Part shown: positions 27,150-35,883 of the stretch, one piece after another
Position numbering within the stretch: the first letter of the stretch is position 1
Layout of the letters: the number at the start of each line of letters is the position of its first letter
Assembly: GCF_000812465.1 (NCBI RefSeq)
Contig: NZ_JWMA01000055.1
Coordinates: 140,032-204,031 of the forward strand
DNA from: Cupriavidus sp. IDO
GTDB lineage: Bacteria > Pseudomonadota > Gammaproteobacteria > Burkholderiales > Burkholderiaceae
Direction: 5' to 3'
Length of the DNA: 64,000 bases
Position numbers and translations under genes: made by a program
The notes under the pieces: generated by a model
What the model was told of the DNA's origin: nothing
The model's database searches: none
What the model saw: the letters and a program-made list of their open reading frames with translations, nothing else

Positions 27150-28031
27150 TCAGTACTGGACCTTGCGTTCCACGTATCGGAACTGCACCACGGTCAACAC
27201 CATCACAATAGCCATCAGCACCACTGACTGCGCAGCCGAGCCGCCGATATCGAGCCCGCGGAAACCGTCGTGGTAGACCTTGTAGACGAGAGTATTGGTC
27301 GCATTGACGGGGCCGCCATGCGTCACCGCATCGATAATCGCAAAGGTGTCAAAGAAGGCGTAGACAACGTTGATCACCATCAGGAAGAAGGTCGTCGGCG
27401 ACAGAAGCGGAAATATGATCGACCAGAACCGCCGCCAGGGTCCAGCACCGTCGATCGCCGCCGCTTCGATCAGCGATTTCGGAATACTCTGCAGGCCGGC
27501 CAGGAAAAACAGGAAGTTGTAGCTGACCTGCTTCCAGGCAGCGATGATCACCACCAGCGTCATCGCCTGCGCGCTGTCGAGCAGGAAGTTCCAGTTCACG
27601 CCAAGCGCGTGCAGTGCATAGGACACCACGCCCAGCGTGGGATTGAACAGGAACATCCAGAGCACGCCAGCGACGGCCGGGGCCACCGCATAAGGCCAGA
27701 TGAGAAGAAGCTTGTAGCCCGTTGCGCCGCGCACCAGGCGGTCGGCGAAGTAAGCGAGCAGCAATGAAACTGACAAGCCCAGCAACGTCACGCCCACCGC
27801 GAACACTGCCGTCACGCGAAAGGAATTCAGGTATTCGGTGTCGTTGAACAGCGTGCGGAAGTTGTCCAGTCCGGCGAACTGCAGGTCGATGCCGAACGCA
27901 TCTTGCTGAAACACGGATTGATACAGCGCCTGCGCCGCCGGCAGGAAGAAGAAAATCAATGTCACGGCCATCTGCGGCAAGACCAGCAGGTATGGCAGCC
28001 ACGAGGAGCGGAATACGACCCGTTTTTCCAT
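27150..28031 (-). CDS. ugpA: sn-glycerol-3-phosphate ABC transporter permease
   Basis: The 293-residue permease has about six helices, the EAA loop SLIEAAAIDGAGPWRRFW and an N-terminus MEKRVVFRSSWLPYLLVLPQ that fits UgpA. I chose ATG 28031; the frame is open to 28109 but the extra 26 residues look unrelated. It pairs with UgpE and lies 96 bases after ugpB. Confidence 0.94.
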   Translation of the reverse strand: MEKRVVFRSSWLPYLLVLPQMAVTLIFFFLPAAQALYQSVFQQDAFGIDLQFAGLDNFRTLFNDTEYLNSFRVTAVFAVGVTLLGLSVSLLLAYFADRLVRGATGYKLLLIWPYAVAPAVAGVLWMFLFNPTLGVVSYALHALGVNWNFLLDSAQAMTLVVIIAAWKQVSYNFLFFLAGLQSIPKSLIEAAAIDGAGPWRRFWSIIFPLLSPTTFFLMVINVVYAFFDTFAIIDAVTHGGPVNATNTLVYKVYHDGFRGLDIGGSAAQSVVLMAIVMVLTVVQFRYVERKVQY

Positions 28032-28127
28032 AGCGCATCCAGTGCCGCAACAGCGAAACCGCTGCCGCGCCCAAGAAACTGGGCGCACGCCGAGTTTGTA
28101 CTCAGCCATGCGCCCGCCTGACCGAGA

Positions 28128-29444
28128 TTACTCGCGCACAGTCTTCTGGAATCGCTCCAGCAGTTCGTTGCCCCGCGCCACCGCGGCGTCCAGCGCCTCC
28201 TTGGGCTGCTTCTTGCCCGACCAGACGGCCTCGAGTTCTTCGTCAATCACGCTGCGAATCTGCGGGAAGTTGCCCAGGCGAATGCCGCGCGATTTATCGG
28301 TGGTCTTGACGATCATCTGCTTGACCGCCACGTCAGCCCCCGGATTCTTCTCGTAGAAACCTGACTTCTTGGTCAGCTCGTACGCCGCCAGCGTCACGGG
28401 CAGGTAGCCGGTTGACTGGTGCCAGTCGGCCTGGACGTCCGGGCGCGACAGGTAGCTGAAGAATTTGGCAACGCCTTTGTACTCCTCGGCCTTGCGGCCG
28501 CCCATCACCCACAGCGAGGCGCCGCCGATGATCGTATTCTGCGGCGCACCCGGCACGCCCTGCTCGTACGGTAGCTGGGCCACGGTGAAATCGAACTTCG
28601 CGTTCTTGCGAATATTGGCAAGAGCCGCGGATGAGCCAGTCAGCATGGCGCACTGGCCCGCGATGAACTTGGCCTTGGGCTCGTCCTTGCGGCCGCCGTA
28701 GACAAAGTAGCCCTTCTGCGCCATATCGAGCAGGTTGGCGATGTGCTTGACGTGCAGGGGCGAATTGAACACCAGGCGCGCACCCGGTCCGCCAAAACCG
28801 TTGTTCTCGGTGGCGAAGAGCACGTTATGCCAGGCAGAGAAGCTCTCGAGCTGCACCCACGACTGCCAGTCCGTGGTGTAGCCGCACGACACGCCGGCTG
28901 CTTTCAGCTTGGCGGCATCGGTTGCCACTTCCTGCCAGGTCACCGGAGGCTTGTTGGGATCCAGGCCCGCCTTTTTGAATGCATCCTTGTTGTAGTACAT
29001 CACCGTGGTCGAGCTGTTGAACGGGAAGGACATCATCTCGCCCTTGCTCGACGTGTAGTAACCCGCCACCGCCGGAATGTAGGCCTTGGGGTCGAACTTT
29101 TCGCCGGCCTCCTTCATGACCGTCGCCACCGGCTTGATGGCGCCCTTGGCGTTCATCATGGTTGCCGTGCCCACCTCGAACACCTGCAGGATCGCCGGCG
29201 CATTGCCCGAGCGGAATGCCGCAATGCCGGCAGCCAGGGATTCGTCATACTGCCCCTTGTAGACCGGCACGATCTTGTAGTCGGACTGGCTGGCGTTGAA
29301 CTGGCCTGCGATCGCGTTCACCTTGTCGTTTAGCGCCCCTTCCATGGAGTGCCACCACTGGATCTCGACGGCGGCATATGCCGGGACGGTACCGGCCAGC
29401 AAGGCAACGGCAAAAAACGACAACGCAGTGCGTTTGATGGTCAT
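28128..29444 (-). CDS. ugpB: sn-glycerol-3-phosphate periplasmic binding protein
   Basis: The 438-residue protein begins with a signal peptide (MTIKRTALSFFAVALLAG..., cleavage after about residue 24, AYA|AVEIQ) and has the extracellular solute-binding family 1 pattern starting EIQWWHSMEGALND. It is the substrate-binding subunit for glycerol-3-phosphate and glycerophosphodiesters and the first gene of ugpBAECQ. The upstream region, shared with the divergent HAD gene, has a CTGTCAT element that may be part of a Pho box. Confidence 0.95.
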   Translation of the reverse strand: MTIKRTALSFFAVALLAGTVPAYAAVEIQWWHSMEGALNDKVNAIAGQFNASQSDYKIVPVYKGQYDESLAAGIAAFRSGNAPAILQVFEVGTATMMNAKGAIKPVATVMKEAGEKFDPKAYIPAVAGYYTSSKGEMMSFPFNSSTTVMYYNKDAFKKAGLDPNKPPVTWQEVATDAAKLKAAGVSCGYTTDWQSWVQLESFSAWHNVLFATENNGFGGPGARLVFNSPLHVKHIANLLDMAQKGYFVYGGRKDEPKAKFIAGQCAMLTGSSAALANIRKNAKFDFTVAQLPYEQGVPGAPQNTIIGGASLWVMGGRKAEEYKGVAKFFSYLSRPDVQADWHQSTGYLPVTLAAYELTKKSGFYEKNPGADVAVKQMIVKTTDKSRGIRLGNFPQIRSVIDEELEAVWSGKKQPKEALDAAVARGNELLERFQKTVRE

Positions 29445-29609
29445 GAGAGATGCTCCCGTTATTCAATTCGGTGTATCGGACAAAATCAACGGACTCTATG
29501 CACTTTTTGTGACAGCGGCATGTTACCCCTGTCATGCGCGCAAGCAAACCGGGCAAACCCTTCAGAACGCCACATCTTGCGGTGCAATAGCGACAATTGA
29601 GCCGGTACA

Positions 29610-30410
29610 ATGCCTGCCATGCAAGCCATCATCAGCCTTCCTGCGCCTGCCCTGCGCCGCGTTCGCGGTGTGCTGACCGATATCGACGGTACGCTGACCA
29701 CCGACGGCCGGCTTCCGGCCGCCGCCTACCTGGCACTGGACCGCCTCCACCGCGCCGGCCTGCACATCATCCCCGTCACCGGCCGCTGCATCGCGTGGGC
29801 CGAGATCCTGACCCGCCTCTGGCCGGTCGATGCCATCATCAGCGAGAACGGCGCCTGCTATTCGCACCTGCACAACGGCAAGCTGCTGACCCGCTTTGTC
29901 GACGATGCCCCGACCCGCGCGCGTAACCTGGAACGCATTCATGCTCTGGGCGAGCGCATCCTGCGCGAAGTCCCTGGCTGTGCCCTCGCCTCCGACCAGG
30001 CCTGGCACGCCGCCGACCTGGCGGTCGACCATGCCGAGGACGTTGCGCCCCTGCCTGACGAAGCGGTGGCGCGCATCGCGCAGATCATGCGCGAAGCAGG
30101 CATGACCGCCACTGTCAGCTCGATCCACGTCAATGGCTGGTTCGGGCAGCATGACAAGCTGACCATGAGCCGCCTGTGCGTGGCCGAACTGCTGGGCGGC
30201 GACCTGGACGCGCAGCGCGACGAATGGCTGTTCATCGGCGATTCGGCCAACGACGCCACCATGTTCGGGCATTTCCCGCTTTCGGTCGGGGTGGCCAACG
30301 TGCGCGAGATCCTGCCGCAACTGCCGGTGGCGCCGGCTTACGTCACTGAAGCCGCCTGCGGCGAGGGCTTTGCCGAGATGGCAGAGCTGCTGCTCGCGGC
30401 GCGAAGCTAG
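29610..30410 (+). CDS. HAD-superfamily (Cof/SPP-like) phosphatase
   Basis: The 266-residue protein has the HAD motif I DIDGTLTTDG with the two catalytic aspartates, motif II PVTGRCIAW, and motif IV GDSANDATMFGHF, plus the cap typical of HAD-IIB enzymes. The substrate is not evident. ATG 29610 starts the frame, but ATG 29619 (MQAIISLPAP) is the more likely start because a TACAAT -10 hexamer overlaps the first ATG and lies 7 bases before the second. The transcript may then be leaderless. It is divergent from ugpB and convergent with ntrC, with a shared terminator. Confidence 0.85.
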   Translation: MPAMQAIISLPAPALRRVRGVLTDIDGTLTTDGRLPAAAYLALDRLHRAGLHIIPVTGRCIAWAEILTRLWPVDAIISENGACYSHLHNGKLLTRFVDDAPTRARNLERIHALGERILREVPGCALASDQAWHAADLAVDHAEDVAPLPDEAVARIAQIMREAGMTATVSSIHVNGWFGQHDKLTMSRLCVAELLGGDLDAQRDEWLFIGDSANDATMFGHFPLSVGVANVREILPQLPVAPAYVTEAACGEGFAEMAELLLAARS

Positions 30411-30425
30411 CGGCTTCATCCACAT

Positions 30426-30457
30426 AAAAAAAACGGCCGGGATGTCCCGGCCGTTTT
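30426..30457. terminator. Bidirectional terminator between the HAD gene and ntrC
   Basis: The hairpin AACGGCCGGG-ATG-TCCCGGCCGTT (30432-30456) is preceded by an A-run and followed by TTTT, so it works on both strands for the two convergent genes. Confidence 0.85.
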
Positions 30458-30476
30458 CACTCCCCCGCCACCTTCC

Positions 30477-32024
30477 TCAATCAAACCCCAGCTCCTGCAG
30501 CTTGCGGGTAATCGTGTTTCGGCCGATACCCAGCCGCGTGGCCGCCTCAACCCGCCGGCCGCGCGTCACGCCCAGCGCGGCCTCGAGCACAGCCTTCTCG
30601 AAGCGGCGCGTCAAGACGTCCATGACTTCGGGCTGGCCGGCCTCCAGCATCGCGCGCGCCTCGCCCGCGAGCAGGTGTTCCCAGCCCGCGGCGAGACCCG
30701 CCGACGCCGTCACCACCGCGGGGCGGACTGCGGTCACGGTGTCGGCCTCGGCAACCGGCGTGGCAACGCCGCCGTAGTCGGCAATGTCGTGGCTCTCGAA
30801 CTCGCCGCCGGCCGGCCTGGCTTCCGCCATCCGCTCCGGTGCACGAGGGACAGCCGCACCCTGGTCCGACGTGCCGCTGATCATCTCGCGCGGCAGGTCC
30901 TTGACTTCGATGGTCTGCGCCGGAGCCATCACGGTCAGCCAGTTGCAGAGGTTCTCCAGCTGCCGCACGTTGCCGGGAAACGGCAGCGTGCTGACGTACG
31001 CCAGCGCCTCGTCCGACATGCGCTTGGGTTCCACGCCCAGTTCCTTGGCGCTCTTCTGCAGGAAATGACGGGCCAGCAGCGTGATGTCTTCCGGACGCTC
31101 GCGCAACGGCGGCAGGCGCAGCCGGATCACGTTAAGACGGTGGAACAAGTCCTCGCGGAACAGCCCTTCCTTGACCCGCTGCTCCAGATTCTGGTGCGTC
31201 GCAGCAATGACGCGGACGTTGGCACGCAGGGGATTGTGACCGCCGACCCGATAGAAATTGCCGTCCGAGAGCACGCGAAGCAGGCGTGTCTGCAGATCGA
31301 ACGGCATATCGCCGATTTCGTCGAGGAACAGCGTGCCCCCCTCGGCCTGCTCGAAGCGGCCGCGGCGCATGGTCTGGGCGCCGGTAAATGCGCCGCGCTC
31401 GTGGCCGAACAGCTCCGATTCCAGCAGGTCTTTCGGAATCGCCGCGGTGTTCAGCGCGATGAACGGACCATTTGCGCGCGGGCTGTGCTTGTGCAGCGCG
31501 CGGGCCACCAGTTCCTTGCCGGTGCCGGACTCGCCGGTGATCATCACGGTCACATTGGACTGCGACAACCTGCCGATGGCGCGGAATACGTCCTGCATGG
31601 CCGGCGCCTGCCCGAGGATCTCGGGGGCATCGACCAGGCGGTCATCCATTTCCTCTTCGCGCAGGCTTTCTTCGAGGGCGCGGCGGATCAGCTCCACCGC
31701 CTTGTCGACATCGAAGGGCTTGGCGAGATACTCGAAGGCGCCGCCCTGAAACGCTGCCACGGCGCTATCCAGGTCCGAATAGGCGGTCATCACGATGACC
31801 GGCAGGCCCGGGTGCCGTGCCTTGAGCGCCTGCAACAGGTCCAGGCCCGAGCCGCCGGGCATGCGGATATCCGAAATCAGGACCTGCGGTTCATCGTCCT
31901 CCAATGCCGCGAGCACGTCGCGCACATTGGTAAAGCTGCGGGAGAGCAGGCTTTCACGGGCCAGGGCCTTCTCGAGTACCCAGCGGATTGATTGATCGTC
32001 GTCGACTATCCAGATCGGCTTCAT
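30477..32024 (-). CDS. ntrC: Nitrogen regulation response regulator NtrC
   Basis: NtrC is the sigma-54 activator phosphorylated by NtrB under nitrogen limitation. The 515-residue protein has a receiver domain (WIVDDDQSIRWVLEKAL; phospho-Asp in LISDIRMPGGSG), an AAA+ domain with Walker A GESGTGKELVA and the sigma-54 contact loop GAFTGA, and a C-terminal Fis-type helix-turn-helix (ATRLGIGRNTITRKLQELG). I start at ATG 32024, giving MKPIWIVDDD; the frame is open to 32102 without family support. It follows ntrB by 106 bases. Confidence 0.97.
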   Translation of the reverse strand: MKPIWIVDDDQSIRWVLEKALARESLLSRSFTNVRDVLAALEDDEPQVLISDIRMPGGSGLDLLQALKARHPGLPVIVMTAYSDLDSAVAAFQGGAFEYLAKPFDVDKAVELIRRALEESLREEEMDDRLVDAPEILGQAPAMQDVFRAIGRLSQSNVTVMITGESGTGKELVARALHKHSPRANGPFIALNTAAIPKDLLESELFGHERGAFTGAQTMRRGRFEQAEGGTLFLDEIGDMPFDLQTRLLRVLSDGNFYRVGGHNPLRANVRVIAATHQNLEQRVKEGLFREDLFHRLNVIRLRLPPLRERPEDITLLARHFLQKSAKELGVEPKRMSDEALAYVSTLPFPGNVRQLENLCNWLTVMAPAQTIEVKDLPREMISGTSDQGAAVPRAPERMAEARPAGGEFESHDIADYGGVATPVAEADTVTAVRPAVVTASAGLAAGWEHLLAGEARAMLEAGQPEVMDVLTRRFEKAVLEAALGVTRGRRVEAATRLGIGRNTITRKLQELGFD

Positions 32025-32130
32025 GTGCGTCGCTTGTCTGCTCGGTGTCATTTGGTCTTCCGCATGCCCGGCCGAGGCGGCAGGAGCAATGATCGCTCGC
32101 AAGATCGGCCGAACTGCGCCGGCGCGGATG

Positions 32131-33300
32131 CTAGTGCAGCGGCAGCAGGATGCGGAAGTCGGTACAGCCCGGCCTGCTCTCGCATTCGATCAAGCCCTCG
32201 TGCTGCTGCACGAAGGTTTGAGCGAGTGTGAGGCCGAGACCGCTGCCGCCATCCCTACCCGAGACCAGCGGATAGAAGATGCGTTCGCGAATGTCCTCGG
32301 GAATGCCTGGGCCGTTGTCTATGACATGCAAGTCCAATGCCAGCTTGTACAGCCGCTTGGCAATCGTGACCTGGCGCGCCACGCGGGTACGCAGGACGAT
32401 CTGCGCGTCCCCCCGGGCGATGCGCTCCGCCAGCGCCTGCGCGGCGTTGTGAACGATGTTCAGCACGGCCTGGATCAGCTGCTCCATGTCGCCGCGCAGT
32501 TCCGGCAGGCTGGCATCGTAGTCGCGCTCGATGTTCAGGCCATTGGGGAATTCGGCCAGCACCACCGAGCGCACGCGCTCCAGCACCTCGTGGATATTGA
32601 GGCTCGATACGATGTGCGGATGCCGATGAGGCTCCAGCAGGCGGTCCACCAGCGTCTGCAGGCGGTCCGACTCCTTGATGATGACCTGCGTGTACTCCCG
32701 CAGCGAGCGCTCGGGGAGTTCGAACTCCAGCAGCTGTGCCGCACCGCGAATGCCGCCTAGCGGATTCTTGATCTCGTGGGCAAGATTGCGGATCAGTTCC
32801 TTGTTGGCCGAGGTCAGGTCGAGAATCCGCTCTTCGCGCTCGCTGCGCACCTTCTGCTCGTTAAGCAGCACCTCGACCACGACTGTATCCGCCGCGGCGT
32901 CCAGCATGCCGATGACCACGTGGGCGTGGATCGGCTCCTGCAACGGCGGACGCAGCACCAGGTCCTGGCGGCGCACATCGAACTGCCGTGTGACTACCGT
33001 TTCAATCATGCTGCCGAGCTCGTCCGACTGGCCGAACAGATCGGCCAGCGACAGCTCGACCATCGCCTTGCGCGACACCGCAAAGCTGGCCTCGGCCGCC
33101 GGGTTCGCATAGATCACGCGCAGCCCCGGCTGCTTCACCAGCAGGATCGGGTTGGCGACGACATCGAGGCCGGAATGCAAGGCGACAGCGCCCATTGACA
33201 GCACCTGACCGCTTTCCGGCGTTCCGGCATTTGCCGGCGAGTCAGCCGGGCCAGCGCTGCCGCTGACCTTGCGCGACACACCACGAATCAGGCGACGCAT
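32131..33300 (-). CDS. ntrB: Nitrogen regulation sensor kinase/phosphatase NtrB
   Basis: NtrB controls NtrC phosphorylation in response to PII signalling. The 389-residue cytoplasmic protein has an N-terminal PAS domain (about residues 45-155), the H-box NLAHEIKNPLGGIRGAAQLL, N-box NIVHNAAQAL, and ATP-lid motifs DNGPGIPED and GRDGGSGLGLTLAQ. No membrane helix is present. The first 35 residues are a variable Ser/Gly/Pro-rich extension. It begins 4 bases after the stop of the DUF4124-type gene. Confidence 0.96.
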   Translation of the reverse strand: MRRLIRGVSRKVSGSAGPADSPANAGTPESGQVLSMGAVALHSGLDVVANPILLVKQPGLRVIYANPAAEASFAVSRKAMVELSLADLFGQSDELGSMIETVVTRQFDVRRQDLVLRPPLQEPIHAHVVIGMLDAAADTVVVEVLLNEQKVRSEREERILDLTSANKELIRNLAHEIKNPLGGIRGAAQLLEFELPERSLREYTQVIIKESDRLQTLVDRLLEPHRHPHIVSSLNIHEVLERVRSVVLAEFPNGLNIERDYDASLPELRGDMEQLIQAVLNIVHNAAQALAERIARGDAQIVLRTRVARQVTIAKRLYKLALDLHVIDNGPGIPEDIRERIFYPLVSGRDGGSGLGLTLAQTFVQQHEGLIECESRPGCTDFRILLPLH

Positions 33301-33304
33301 AAGA

Positions 33305-33874
33305 CTAGTCCTTCAGGTTGGAAAGCTCACGCCGCAGCGATGCCGCATTGGCCTCGCTGCGGGTGATGTCGTCGCGCAGCGCCGCTGTGCGATCGAGGTA
33401 TTTCTGATAGTTGCGTTCATTGCCCTGGCGCTCGGGTTGGCCGTTGTTGTATTCGGCACGCAGCGTCGAGAGCTTGGCCTCCTCGGATTGCAGTTCCTGC
33501 TCCAGCACGGCGCGCCGCTCGCTGTCGCGGCTCTTTTGGGTGGCGCCGTCAACGCGCGGGAAGCTGCCGCTGCTGGCAGCGCCGGCACTGCCACCGCTGC
33601 CGGCCTTGGCCGGCGCTGTGGTACGCCCGCCCGGCACGGTGACGACTTCCGGCAGGTTCAGCCGCTTGCAGCCCTTGCCGCCATTGCCATTGCGGTACTC
33701 CGGCACACCATTTGGACCGGTGCAGACGTAGACATCTGAAGACTGTGCCGGCGCATGCTGGCTCCAGGCTGCCAGCGTCAGCGCAACTGCGCACACCACG
33801 ATGGGGAATCGAACACGGAGTTGGTGCAGCGACTGGGCCCGGAAGGCCGCGAGCGGAAACGCGTTCATGAACAT
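33305..33874 (-). CDS. Secreted DUF4124-type protein between glnA and ntrB
   Basis: The protein (about 189 residues from ATG 33874; ATG 33868 is an alternative) has a signal-like hydrophobic segment (VVCAVALTLAAWSQHAPAQS). A short DUF4124-like domain follows (VYVCTGPNGVPEYRN...CKRLNLPEV, with two cysteines), then a Gly/Ser linker and a C-terminal coiled coil rich in Glu, Arg and Leu. It should act in the periplasm. It sits between glnA, which has its own terminator, and ntrBC, with only 4 bases to ntrB. Its function is unknown; a link to nitrogen control is suggested only by position. Confidence 0.8.
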   Translation of the reverse strand: MFMNAFPLAAFRAQSLHQLRVRFPIVVCAVALTLAAWSQHAPAQSSDVYVCTGPNGVPEYRNGNGGKGCKRLNLPEVVTVPGGRTTAPAKAGSGGSAGAASSGSFPRVDGATQKSRDSERRAVLEQELQSEEAKLSTLRAEYNNGQPERQGNERNYQKYLDRTAALRDDITRSEANAASLRRELSNLKD

Positions 33875-33914
33875 CAGACCTGGGTTGAACGGAAAGCCCC
33901 ATTCTAGCGAGCAA

Positions 33915-33943
33915 AACAAAAAGGGGCAGCCGAGGCCGCCCCT
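33915..33943 (-). terminator. Terminator of glnA
   Basis: On the minus strand a GGGGCGGCC/GGCTGCCCC hairpin is followed by TTTTTGTTTTG. It separates glnA from the downstream DUF4124-ntrB-ntrC genes, so these need read-through or their own promoter. Confidence 0.75.
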
Positions 33944-33997
33944 TCATGGTGCAACTGTTGCCCGGTCACAACCTGCGTCATCCCGGGCAAGCCCCGC

Positions 33998-35413
33998 TTA
34001 CAGCGAGTAGTACATCTCGAACTCGACCGGGTGCGTGGTCATGCGGAAGCGGGTGACTTCTTCCATCTTCAGCTCGATGTAGGCATCGATCATGGAGTTG
34101 GAGAACACGCCACCGCGGGTCAGGAACTCACGGTCGTTATCGAGGTATTCCAGCGCCTGGTCGAGGCTCGAGCAGACGGTCGGGATCTTTGCATCCTCTT
34201 CCGGCGGCAGGTCGTACAGGTTCTTGTCGGCGGCTTCGCCCGGGTGGATCTTGTTCATCACACCGTCCAGGCCGGCCATCAGCAGTGCCGAGAAGCCCAG
34301 GTACGGGTTCATCAGCGGATCCGGGAAGCGGGTCTCGATGCGGCGGCCCTTCGGGTTGGCCACATACGGGATGCGGATCGAAGCCGAACGGTTGCGGGCC
34401 GAGTAGGCCAGCTTCACCGGGGCTTCGAAGCCCGGCACCAGGCGTTTGTACGAGTTGGTGCCCGGGTTGGTGATGGCGTTCAGCGCGCGGGCGTGCTTAA
34501 TGATGCCGCCGATGTAGTACAGGGCGAATTCCGACAGGCCGGCGTAGCCGTTGCCTGCGAACAGGTTCTGGCCGTCCTTCCACACGGACTGGTGCACGTG
34601 CATGCCCGAACCGTTGTCGCCAACGACCGGCTTCGGCATGAAGGTGGCGGTCTTGCCGTAGGTATGGGCGACGTTCTGGATCACGTACTTCTGCAGCTGG
34701 GTCCAGTCTGCGCGCTGCACCAGCGTGCTGAACTTGGTGCCGATTTCGTTCTGGCCCTGGCCTGCCACTTCGTGGTGGTGGACTTCAACGGGGATGCCCA
34801 GCGATTCCAGGATCAGGCACATTTCCGAACGGATGTCCTGGAAGGTGTCGATCGGGGCGACCGGGAAGTAGCCGCCCTTCTTGCCCGGACGGTGACCGGT
34901 ATTGCCGTGCTCGAACTCCTTGCCGGCCGACCACGGTGCTTCTTCCGAGTGGATCTTGACGAAGCAGCCCTGCATGTCGACGTTCCAGGTCACGCCGTCG
35001 AAGATGAAGAATTCGGGTTCCGGACCGAAGTAGGCGGTGTCGCCCAGGCCGGTGCTCTTCAGGTAGGCTTCGGCGCGCTTGGCGATCGAGCGCGGGTCGC
35101 GGTCATAGCCCTTGCCGTCCGACGGCTCGACCACGTCGCAGGTCAGCACCAGCGTCGGTTCTTCGTAGAACGGATCGATGTTTGCGGTATTCGGATCCGG
35201 CATCAGCAGCATGTCCGAAGCTTCGATACCCTTCCAGCCAGCGATCGACGAACCGTCGAAGGCGTGGCCGCTTTCGAACTTGTCTTCGTCAAAGTGCGAC
35301 ACGGGCACGGACACGTGTTGCTCCTTGCCTTTGGTATCGGTGAAACGGAAATCGACGAACTTGACGTCGTTTTCCTTCACAAGCTTCATCACATCTGCAA
35401 CGCTGTGGGCCAT
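33998..35413 (-). CDS. glnA: Glutamine synthetase, type I
   Basis: GlnA makes glutamine from glutamate, ammonia and ATP. The 471-residue protein matches GS I-beta: catalytic segments FDGSSIAGWKGI, GPEPEFFIFD, HHHEVAGQGQNEIG, NPGTNSYKRLVPGFEAP, and the adenylylation tyrosine in NLYDLPPEE. The start at ATG 35413 has AGGAG upstream; the frame is open to 35473 without family support. A sigma-54 promoter and an NtrC-like site lie upstream. Confidence 0.98.
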   Translation of the reverse strand: MAHSVADVMKLVKENDVKFVDFRFTDTKGKEQHVSVPVSHFDEDKFESGHAFDGSSIAGWKGIEASDMLLMPDPNTANIDPFYEEPTLVLTCDVVEPSDGKGYDRDPRSIAKRAEAYLKSTGLGDTAYFGPEPEFFIFDGVTWNVDMQGCFVKIHSEEAPWSAGKEFEHGNTGHRPGKKGGYFPVAPIDTFQDIRSEMCLILESLGIPVEVHHHEVAGQGQNEIGTKFSTLVQRADWTQLQKYVIQNVAHTYGKTATFMPKPVVGDNGSGMHVHQSVWKDGQNLFAGNGYAGLSEFALYYIGGIIKHARALNAITNPGTNSYKRLVPGFEAPVKLAYSARNRSASIRIPYVANPKGRRIETRFPDPLMNPYLGFSALLMAGLDGVMNKIHPGEAADKNLYDLPPEEDAKIPTVCSSLDQALEYLDNDREFLTRGGVFSNSMIDAYIELKMEEVTRFRMTTHPVEFEMYYSL

Positions 35414-35535
35414 GCCAATCTCCTGGATATTCGGCTGAAGTCTAGAAAGCCATTCTTGGGCCGGCCTCGTCAAGGGGTCTGCATTTGCAGTGACCGCGCT
35501 CTCGGAAACCTGCCACGAAAGGGACGAGGAATGTT

Positions 35536-35551
35536 AGCAGAAAGCATGCCA
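35536..35551 (-). promoter_or_regulatory. Sigma-54 promoter of glnA
   Basis: On the minus strand TGGCATGCTTTCTGCT matches the -24/-12 consensus TGGCAC-N5-TTGCT at nearly all positions, with GG and GC exactly 10 bases apart. It lies about 125 bases before the glnA start and points at it. Confidence 0.85.
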
Positions 35552-35735
35552 AGTTAAGCATCTGCCGGGCGCCCGCGGCCCGAAAAAAGTGCACTGCCAA
35601 GGCCGCCCGCACAGGCCCGGGGTGGTGGATCGGATACTACAGGCGGGCAGGCCGGAACAGGTGTCGCCAGCGTTACCCGGCCGCGCTCTCTTCGCCCAAA
35701 CATAAAACACCACAACGGTGCATTCCGCAAGGAAA

Positions 35736-35752
35736 GGCACCATTTAAGTGCT
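35736..35752 (-). promoter_or_regulatory. NtrC-like enhancer site upstream of glnA
   Basis: The minus strand reads AGCACTTAAATGGTGCC, 14 of 17 bases identical to the classical NtrC site TGCACTAAAATGGTGCA. It lies about 185 bases upstream of the sigma-54 promoter, a usual enhancer distance. Further GGTGC/GCACC half-sites flank it (about 35717-35760), so a second overlapping site is possible. The remaining sequence between glnA and the rhodanese gene (35414-35883) shows no gene. Confidence 0.7.
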
Positions 35753-35883
35753 TATGCACCAAAAGAGATATTTTCCTCGGCGCCTCCGGCACCGATGGCG
35801 GCAATGTCTCTGCCGGCCCTGCCAGGCGATAGAATAGGGGTCTGGCGACCCTGCCAATTCCACTCATTGAATTTGTCACCCAG

